This document shows positions 1 to 3,754 of a stretch of 5,484 nt of DNA, piece by piece. The DNA is taken from positions 1 through 5,484 of the forward strand of contig JAGMES010000241.1 of assembly GCA_023128035.1 (NCBI GenBank), written 5' to 3'. The notes under the pieces are model-generated. The model was given only the letters and a program-made list of their open reading frames with translations, had not been told where the DNA came from and did no database searches. Source of the stretch: Halanaerobiales bacterium. Lineage in GTDB: Bacteria > Bacillota_F > Halanaerobiia > DY22613. The position numbers were made by a program, and so were the translations under genes. How positions within the stretch are numbered: the first letter of the stretch is position 1; each line of letters starts with the position of its first letter.

Positions 1-283
1 TAATACCTCTACCATTAGCAAATTGTTTTAAAAATTCGGTTTGGTTTATTAGATCATCTTTTTGGCCTCGACTAGATACCCTAGAATATATAATTACCTT
101 ACCTTTAGTTTCTTCACTAAAAGATTCACCAATATACTCTAAGTACTGACTATTAGTATAATATCTCCTTCCTGTTGGTGTTCGGTAAGCTTTCAATATT
201 CCTTCGTTATCCCATCTTTGAAGTGTCTTTACTGACACATTCAGCATTTGAGAAAAATCTTTAGGTTTATAATTCTTTTCCAT
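1..283 (-). CDS. tnpA: IS607-family transposase TnpA (serine recombinase), N-terminal part, cut by window edge
   Basis: Ninety-four N-terminal residues are visible; the gene continues past position 1. Residues about 5-43 form a MerR-like winged helix-turn-helix (YKPKDF, then SVKTLQRWDNEG, then RTPTGRRYY), the DNA-binding head typical of IS607 transposases. A short linker leads to the resolvase/invertase fold at residues about 62-94, which begins VIIYSRVSSRGQKDDLINQ. By family analogy S70 in RVS is the nucleophile that forms the 5' phosphoserine link to DNA. IS607 TnpA moves its element through a circular intermediate, with little target specificity and no target duplication. The start at 283 gives the usual family N-terminus but has no Shine-Dalgarno sequence; the promoter places transcription start almost on the ATG. 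In this family tnpB, an RNA-guided nuclease gene, usually follows tnpA, but it would lie outside the window. Whether the full gene is intact cannot be judged. Confidence 0.93.
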   Translation of the reverse strand, partial: MEKNYKPKDFSQMLNVSVKTLQRWDNEGILKAYRTPTGRRYYTNSQYLEYIGESFSEETKGKVIIYSRVSSRGQKDDLINQTEFLKQFANGRGI

Positions 284-311
284 ATATACATTCTATCACA
301 CTTGTATATAT
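282..311. repeat. Perfect 9-bp inverted repeat spanning the tnpA promoter and start
   Basis: ATATATACA at 282-290 is matched exactly by its complement TGTATATAT at 303-311, with a 12-bp spacer. The arms begin 21 bp apart, about two helical turns. One arm lies in the promoter spacer beside the -35 box, and the other covers the end of the -10 and the first bases of tnpA. IS607 TnpA has an N-terminal DNA-binding domain that must bind the element ends, so this may be a TnpA site at the left end, an autoregulatory operator, or both. The arms are AT-only except for one base, so some of the symmetry could be chance. Confidence 0.5.
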
Positions 312-318
312 TTTTCAA
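290..318 (-). promoter_or_regulatory. Promoter of tnpA (near-leaderless)
   Basis: Reading the minus strand there is a -35 box TTGAAA (318-313), a 17-nt spacer and a -10 box TAGAAT (295-290), with a TGA triplet just before it that makes an extended -10. Both boxes match the sigma-A consensus at five or four of six positions with ideal spacing. The expected start, about seven bases beyond the -10, falls at about 283, the A of the tnpA ATG. The mRNA would therefore be leaderless or nearly so, which fits the absence of a Shine-Dalgarno sequence. Confidence 0.7.
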
Positions 319-323
319 TACTT

Positions 324-557
324 TTAGTTACAGTTTATTACCTCCTCAAAAGCTTTGACCACTAATTCAAAAACCTCTTCATCTTCAATATTGATAAGTT
401 CTGGGCCAGCATCATTCTCACAATACTCATAAAGCAACACTTTCTCATCATCAACAGGTAATAAGGCAATATAATCCTTATCTCTAACTTCGAAAATGCC
501 TAAAACATAACACTCCAGTTCGATATCATCGTCAAGCGTTAAGCGAAGTACTTCCAT
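324..557 (-). CDS. DUF1292/UPF0473 family small acidic protein, apparently with a damaged N-terminus
   Basis: This 77-residue acidic protein matches what I know of DUF1292 (UPF0473, YrzB-like) proteins. It carries LTLDDDIELECYVLGIFEV, then DKDYIALLPVDDEKVLLY, then an acidic tail (INIEDEEVFELVVKAFEEV). These are small soluble proteins of unknown function, usually 80-100 residues. The frame stays open upstream of the ATG at 557 for eight more codons (EYEYEEVE, a normal-looking acidic start), then meets a TAG at 584-582. That TAG sits where a start codon would be expected below a good GAGGTG site (593-588). The ATG at 557 has no good ribosome binding site of its own, so expression may be reduced or lost. 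The last residues (INCN) depart from the acidic family pattern and lie beside the IS607 element end. I am confident of the family but not that the gene is still well expressed. Confidence 0.82.
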   Translation of the reverse strand: MEVLRLTLDDDIELECYVLGIFEVRDKDYIALLPVDDEKVLLYEYCENDAGPELINIEDEEVFELVVKAFEEVINCN

Positions 558-587
558 TTCTACTTCTTCATATTCATATTCCTAGTT

Positions 588-593
588 CACCTC
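588..593 (-). promoter_or_regulatory. Orphaned ribosome binding site of the DUF1292 gene
   Basis: GAGGTG on the minus strand (593-588) lies four bases above an in-frame TAG (584-582), at the distance where an ATG would normally stand. The codons after the TAG are open into the DUF1292 gene. AACTAGGAAT would become AACTATGGAAT by adding one T, restoring an ATG in the correct frame. As it stands, this site can serve only an out-of-frame ATG at 577 (peptide MNMKK, stop at 560), or the distant ATG at 557. Confidence 0.6.
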
Positions 594-690
594 TAATTTA
601 TTATTTTGTTTGGTCATTTTATTCTTTCAATTTTTTTTATAACTTTCCTGCCTGCTTTATGAAAAATAATTATCAAAATTAACTAGCAAC

Positions 691-720
691 AGAAAGTATT
701 AGTACTAAACTAAGCTTTCT
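691..720. repeat. Imperfect hairpin around the palindrome TTAGTACTAA
   Basis: AGAAAG (691-696) pairs with CTTTCT (715-720). Inside, TTAGT (699-703) pairs with ACTAA (709-713), separated from the outer stem by two bases on one side and one on the other. TTAGTACTAA at 699-708 is itself a perfect 10-bp palindrome, followed at once by a second ACTAA. It could be a protein-binding site or an RNA stem in a DUF1292 leader. No U-tract follows on either strand, so it is not a terminator. Confidence 0.35.
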
Positions 721-820
721 CTAAAATATAAAGCTATGCAGAGCTGACTTTTTTAAGGAGCTTTTTTTCTATATATGCCATTAAACGCAGTCTTGCACTG
801 AACTGCGAAAGTTGTGTAAT

Positions 821-849
821 AAAAAAACCCACTCATATTATAAAGTGGG
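821..849 (-). terminator. Intrinsic terminator after yhbY
   Basis: On the minus strand CCCACT (849-844) and AGTGGG (833-828) form a perfect 6-bp GC-rich stem with a 10-nt loop, followed at once by seven U residues (827-821). It lies 18 bases past the yhbY stop and should end the obgE-yhbY transcript. Confidence 0.88.
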
Positions 850-867
850 CTCCCAAACTTTCTTACC

Positions 868-1158
868 TTATGGCAATTTATAAATCGATTCTTTCGGGTT
901 CTGGCGAAATAAAACAAATTTTTTCCCAATCACTTGTACTACTTCAGCTCTACACGCTTCTGCTAACTTCTCAGCCGCTTCTTGAGCTTCTAGAGGAGAA
1001 TTGTTCAAAACCTTACCTTTAAACATTTCCCGCGCTTCTAAAGCATCATTTACCTGGTGAATCACAGTATCACTGATACCACCTTTACCAACTTGCAAAA
1101 TCGGATCCATTGAATGCGCCTGACCCCGTAAATAGGCTCTCTGCTTACTTGTCAACAT
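868..1158 (-). CDS. yhbY: YhbY family CRM-domain ribosome assembly RNA-binding protein
   Basis: The 96-residue product begins LTSKQRAYLRGQA and continues DPILQVGKGGIS, the family signature; GKGG (residues 24-27) is the conserved GxxG-type loop of the CRM RNA-binding domain. The single domain fills the protein and ends FVLFRQNPKES, as in other members. YhbY proteins associate with precursor 50S subunits and act in ribosome assembly. The ATG at 1158 is chosen because a GAGGTG site stands nine bases upstream and the N-terminus then matches the family. The open frame reaches to 1245 but that part overlaps obgE and has no family similarity. The gene begins 34 bases after the obgE stop and shares its transcript, a common pairing in Bacillota. 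A strong terminator follows. Confidence 0.97.
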   Translation of the reverse strand: MLTSKQRAYLRGQAHSMDPILQVGKGGISDTVIHQVNDALEAREMFKGKVLNNSPLEAQEAAEKLAEACRAEVVQVIGKKFVLFRQNPKESIYKLP

Positions 1159-1192
1159 ATAATTTTTCACCTCAGTTCGTCTTTCAAAATAT

Positions 1193-2485
1193 CTAAATTC
1201 TACTATCTTCAATAAATTCAAACTCCATTGGGCCAATCCGTACAATACTTTTTTCTTTAATTCCCATCTTTCTCAACTTTGTATATAAACCCATATTTTT
1301 TAGGATCCGCAAGAATCGTTTAAGTGCTGCCTGATTCTCAAAATCAGTTCTAGCAATCCTCTCTTCCACTTTACTACCACTGATTACGTATGCACCATCA
1401 TCAGAACGAGTGATTACCATCTCTTCTTCGTCCATAAAATCTGGCCTGATTACTACTTCTTCCTCTTCAGGCTCAACTAAAATTGGTTGGGGTAACTCTT
1501 TTAGAAGCTCGGATAATCGATACATTAAAGGTTTTAGCCCTTCTCCAGTAACCGCAGAGATCGGATAAATCTCCATTTCATCCCCAAATTCAGCTTTTAA
1601 AAGCTCAAGATTCTCTTGTGCGGATGGTAAATCCATCTTGTTTCCTGCAATAATCTGGGTTCTCATCGCTAATCTAGGATTATATTTTCTCAACTCTTCA
1701 TTGATTTTATAATAATCGTCCACAGGATTTCGACCCTCTGACCCTGAAAGATCTAGTACATGTAAAATCACTCGTGTTCTTTCTATATGACGCAAAAACT
1801 CATAGCCCAGTCCAACACCTTCATGAGCACCTTCAATCAATCCTGGAATATCAGCCATAACAAATGATTGATATTCTCCTACTTTAACTACACCAAGGTT
1901 AGGCTTTAATGTAGTAAAATGATAATTGGCAATCTTCGGTCTTGCCTCAGATACTCGTGAAATAGTCGTTGATTTTCCAACATTAGGATAGCCTACTAAA
2001 CCCACGTCAGCAAGGAGTTTTAACTCAAAGCGTAACTCTATATCTGCTCCAGGCTCACCTTTTTCCGAAAAAGCAGGAGCTTTATCCTTATTTGATCTAA
2101 ATTTGGTATTCCCCCGACCACCGCGACCACCTTTCGCAGCAATATATTCCTGTCCATGTTTCGTCATATCTGCTAAAAGCCGATCTGCATTATTATCATA
2201 AAGCAAGGTTCCAGGAGGTACAGGAATAATAAAATTGTCCCCTTTGCGTCCATACATATTTTTCGTCAACCCTTTAGTACCATTTGGAGCAACAAATTTG
2301 CGACGATATCTAAAATCAAGAAGAGTATGTAAACCTTCGTCCACTTTTATTACAATATCTCCGCCCTTACCACCATCACCACCACTTGGACCGCCCATAG
2401 GAACATATTTCTCGCGGCGAAAACTTGTCATTCCGTCTCCACCATCTCCAGCTTTAGCATAAATGACTGCGCGATCTACAAACAT
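1193..2485 (-). CDS. obgE: Obg family GTPase (ObgE/CgtA), 50S assembly
   Basis: The product has 430 residues in three parts. Residues 1-158 are the glycine-rich Obg fold (AGDGGDG, GGPSGGDGGKGGD, KGGRGGRGN). Residues about 159-335 are the GTPase domain: P-loop GYPNVGKS (165-172), switch threonines 191-192, DIPG (212-215), NKMD (282-285) and SA (310-311). Residues about 350-428 are the C-terminal OCT domain, so this is the long three-domain form usual in Bacillota. Obg proteins bind the 50S subunit, act late in its assembly, and are linked to (p)ppGpp and stress responses. The ATG at 2485 follows an AAGAGGTGAT site by about six bases. A GTG at 2494 lies inside that site and is not the start. 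A terminator and a hairpin separate it from rpmA, so it may depend on readthrough or on its own weak promoter. Confidence 0.99.
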   Translation of the reverse strand: MFVDRAVIYAKAGDGGDGMTSFRREKYVPMGGPSGGDGGKGGDIVIKVDEGLHTLLDFRYRRKFVAPNGTKGLTKNMYGRKGDNFIIPVPPGTLLYDNNADRLLADMTKHGQEYIAAKGGRGGRGNTKFRSNKDKAPAFSEKGEPGADIELRFELKLLADVGLVGYPNVGKSTTISRVSEARPKIANYHFTTLKPNLGVVKVGEYQSFVMADIPGLIEGAHEGVGLGYEFLRHIERTRVILHVLDLSGSEGRNPVDDYYKINEELRKYNPRLAMRTQIIAGNKMDLPSAQENLELLKAEFGDEMEIYPISAVTGEGLKPLMYRLSELLKELPQPILVEPEEEEVVIRPDFMDEEEMVITRSDDGAYVISGSKVEERIARTDFENQAALKRFLRILKNMGLYTKLRKMGIKEKSIVRIGPMEFEFIEDSRI

Positions 2486-2511
2486 ACTTATCACCTCTTA
2501 TTCAACTTCTA

Positions 2512-2536
2512 CTCTTTTTAGTTTAACCAAAAAGAG
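2512..2536 (-). promoter_or_regulatory. Stem-loop in the obgE leader
   Basis: CTCTTTTT (minus strand, 2536-2529) pairs perfectly with AAAAAGAG (2519-2512). The inner bases add G-U, G-C and U-A pairs, giving about 11 bp around a 3-nt loop. It sits between the rpmA terminator and the obgE ribosome binding site, with no U-tract after it on the minus strand. It could protect the 5' end of the obgE message or mark an operator. A weak promoter candidate overlaps it: TTGATA at 2550-2545 and TAAACT at 2525-2520, with a 19-bp spacer. Confidence 0.5.
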
Positions 2537-2551
2537 ATTTTATTTATCAAA

Positions 2552-2583
2552 TAAAAACCCAATGCTGCATTACAGCACTGGGT
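2552..2583 (-). terminator. Intrinsic terminator after rpmA
   Basis: On the minus strand ACCCAGTGCTG (2583-2573) pairs with CAGCATTGGGT (2567-2557): 11 pairs including one G-U, a 5-nt loop, then a U-rich run at 2557-2552. It begins 25 bases past the rpmA stop. It should stop most transcripts of the ribosomal protein genes before obgE and so set L21/L27 output well above Obg. Confidence 0.92.
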
Positions 2584-2608
2584 ATGAGATCAATGTAAAT
2601 CAGAATCA

Positions 2609-2917
2609 TTAATTAGCATTTACAATTGCTTGGAATTTTTCATATGGATAAACGCTAACCTGACGCCTTTTCTTACCAATTCTTTCAAACTTAACATAAC
2701 CTTCTGCTTTAGCAAAAAGTGTATCATCACCACCACGACCAACATTGTTACCTGGATGGATTTTTGTACCTCTTTGGCGAACCAAAATGCTACCAGCAGA
2801 TACTACTTGACCATCAAAGCGCTTACAACCCAGACGCTTAGACTCACTGTCACGGCCGTTTCTGGAACTACCACCCGCTTTTTTATGGGCAAACAGTTGA
2901 AGATTCATTTTAAACAT
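2609..2917 (-). CDS. rpmA: 50S ribosomal protein L27 precursor
   Basis: The 102-residue product is L27, recognised by [21 protein letters not shown] and [16 protein letters not shown]27 lies near the peptidyl transferase centre, where its N-terminal tail approaches the P-site tRNA. This one has the Bacillota N-terminal extension MFKMNLQLF, which Prp removes before A10 to leave a 93-residue mature protein. The ATG at 2917 is chosen over the one at codon 4 because AGGAGGTG (2931-2924) stands six bases upstream of it. The start follows the prp stop codon with no gap (TAA then ATG), which implies translational coupling between the protease and its substrate. A strong terminator follows the gene. 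Confidence 0.99.
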   Translation of the reverse strand: MFKMNLQLFAHKKAGGSSRNGRDSESKRLGCKRFDGQVVSAGSILVRQRGTKIHPGNNVGRGGDDTLFAKAEGYVKFERIGKKRRQVSVYPYEKFQAIVNAN

Positions 2918-3259
2918 TTATTCCACCTCCTCTTCAACTAAAATGCAATCTATATATTCTTTTTCGATATTCTTAAGTCCAATAATCATTGTTTCAATAA
3001 TTACATCAACCATGTTCCGCTCCTCAACTGATAGATCATGAGGTAGTTCACAGTAAAGCCAACCATCCTCATCTATACTGTAAGTCATCCGATTTTCAAG
3101 ATCAAGATACTCACCTAATCCATATAAAGCCGTCTGCATCACTGCAGAAATAGCTGCACAAACTATATCAAAACCGAATTCATCAGCGTTAGAATGACCA
3201 TCAGCATAGAACTTAGAAACTTGTCTACATTGATTACGATAAATTTTAATATTAACCAT
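2918..3259 (-). CDS. prp: Ribosomal-processing cysteine protease Prp
   Basis: This 113-residue protein (YsxB/Prp family) cleaves the N-terminal peptide from L27 in Bacillota. The family signature GHSNADEFGFDIVCAAISAV is present at residues 21-40, with catalytic His22 and Cys34; I recall the same numbers for the Staphylococcus aureus enzyme. Length is normal, and the substrate site (NLQLF then AHKK) is present in the adjoining rpmA. The ATG at 3259 lies two bases after the rplU stop, with a modest GAGG element inside the last rplU codons. Its final acidic codons (EEEVE) also serve as the strong ribosome binding site of rpmA, so the protein C-terminus and the rpmA initiation signal share the same bases. 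Confidence 0.97.
   Translation of the reverse strand: MVNIKIYRNQCRQVSKFYADGHSNADEFGFDIVCAAISAVMQTALYGLGEYLDLENRMTYSIDEDGWLYCELPHDLSVEERNMVDVIIETMIIGLKNIEKEYIDCILVEEEVE
2924..2931 (-). promoter_or_regulatory. rpmA ribosome binding site inside the prp coding end
   Basis: AGGAGGTG on the minus strand is a near-perfect Shine-Dalgarno sequence six bases above the rpmA ATG at 2917. It fixes the start at 2917 rather than the second methionine at codon 4, which would be 15 bases away. Confidence 0.85.
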
Positions 3260-3261
3260 AA

Positions 3262-3573
3262 TTAAGCCTCAATTTTCTCAACCAAAACTTTTGTGTATGG
3301 TTGACGATGACCAGTTTTAACTCTATAGCGCTTCTTAGCCTTAAACTTAAAGACAATAATCTTCTTAGCTTTATCTTGTGCCAGTACTTTACCAGTAACT
3401 TTAGCGCCTTCTACGATTGGCGTACCAACCTTCAAATCATTATCAGTAGAAACCATCATGATTTCATTGAATTCTACATTAGAACCAACTTCTACGTTTA
3501 GTTTCTCGACCTTAATGACCAGACCTTCTTCAACACGATATTGCTTACCACCAGTCTTGATAATCGCGTACAT
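3262..3573 (-). CDS. rplU: 50S ribosomal protein L21
   Basis: The 103-residue product has the standard L21 start [17 protein letters not shown] and end [22 protein letters not shown], at the usual family length. L21 binds 23S rRNA in the large subunit together with L20. The ATG at 3573 is preceded at six bases by AAGGAGGTG (3588-3580), an almost perfect ribosome binding site. The frame stays open to 3630, but that extension is not part of L21 proteins and belongs to the leader. The gene heads the rplU-prp-rpmA transcript, has its own promoter at 3726-3754, and carries a leader likely to mediate autogenous control. Confidence 0.99.
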   Translation of the reverse strand: MYAIIKTGGKQYRVEEGLVIKVEKLNVEVGSNVEFNEIMMVSTDNDLKVGTPIVEGAKVTGKVLAQDKAKKIIVFKFKAKKRYRVKTGHRQPYTKVLVEKIEA

Positions 3574-3634
3574 AAACTCCACCTCCTTAACCTCAGACTC
3601 GCCAAAAACCAGGCAGCTCATCAAGAACATTTTT

Positions 3635-3719
3635 TAACTCTTTAAAGTTAGCCCGTCCAGAGCGGTTTCGGCGTAGAGAGCGCGCACATAATGTGCATAT
3701 TTATTTTCGCCGCCTACAA
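3635..3719 (-). promoter_or_regulatory. Candidate L21 leader (autogenous regulatory RNA)
   Basis: The stretch between the predicted start (about 3719) and rplU can form several helices as minus-strand RNA. GCACA (3696-3692) pairs with TGTGC (3688-3684). GGCG (3714-3711) pairs with CGCC (3673-3670). GCGG (3713-3710) could instead pair with CCGC (3665-3662). CCG (3665-3663) can also close a 7-nt loop with CGG (3655-3653). TAACT (3650-3646) pairs with AGTTA (3639-3635). Position and the CCGCTCTGGACGGGC segment resemble, from memory, the L21 leader described upstream of rplU in low-GC Gram-positive bacteria. L21 or the operon product is the presumed effector. I could not run a covariance model. 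Confidence 0.65.
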
Positions 3720-3725
3720 CAATTT

Positions 3726-3754
3726 ATTCTAACATAATAGTTCCATTAAGTCAA
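3726..3754 (-). promoter_or_regulatory. Promoter of the rplU-prp-rpmA operon
   Basis: Minus strand -35 TTGACT (3754-3749), 17-nt spacer and -10 TAGAAT (3731-3726), with a TG one base before the -10. Each hexamer matches five of six consensus positions, so this should be a strong sigma-A promoter. The rng stop codon TGA (3753-3751) is part of the -35 box. Predicted start is about 3719, giving a leader of about 145 nt. Confidence 0.85.

Larger units (their letters stand above)
558..867. other. AT-rich intergenic region between yhbY and the DUF1292 gene
   Basis: About 310 bp without a convincing gene. It holds, from the yhbY side, an intrinsic terminator (821-849); a 6-bp stem CGCAGT/ACTGCG (786-791 with 802-807) with no good U-tract behind it; a 15-codon minus-strand ORF (781-734) with no ribosome binding site; an imperfect hairpin (691-720) built around the 10-bp palindrome TTAGTACTAA (699-708); and the DUF1292 ribosome binding site. 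I did not find a convincing promoter for DUF1292. A GATAAT box lies on the minus strand without a matching -35, and a TTGAAA with AATAAT has a 19-bp spacer, longer than usual. Confidence 0.6.

Noticed and set aside
734..781. 15-codon minus-strand ORF MAYIEKKLLKKVSSA
   Set aside because: No ribosome binding site, no promoter, and a length expected by chance.
786..807. CGCAGT/ACTGCG stem as a second terminator
   Set aside because: The following TTTAAT is not a convincing U-tract; kept only as a note in the intergenic entry.
1159..1245. Extended N-terminus of yhbY (29 extra residues)
   Set aside because: It overlaps the obgE end, has no family similarity, and the ATG at 1158 has a good GAGGTG site.
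2235..2462. Plus-strand ORF of 75 codons, proline rich
   Set aside because: It is the antisense of the glycine-rich Obg domain, whose Gly codons read as Pro on the other strand.
2486..2494. GTG start for obgE three codons upstream
   Set aside because: The GTG is part of the Shine-Dalgarno sequence that serves the ATG at 2485, and Obg proteins begin MFVD.
2630..2941. Plus-strand ORF of 103 codons opposite rpmA
   Set aside because: Antisense shadow of rpmA, with low-complexity Thr/Phe content and no recognisable family.
3301..3501. Plus-strand ORF opposite rplU
   Set aside because: Antisense shadow of a certain gene; no ribosome binding site or family signature.
3574..3630. 19-residue N-terminal extension of L21
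   Set aside because: L21 proteins begin [12 protein letters not shown]; a near-perfect ribosome binding site lies just above 3573 and the extra part is leader RNA.
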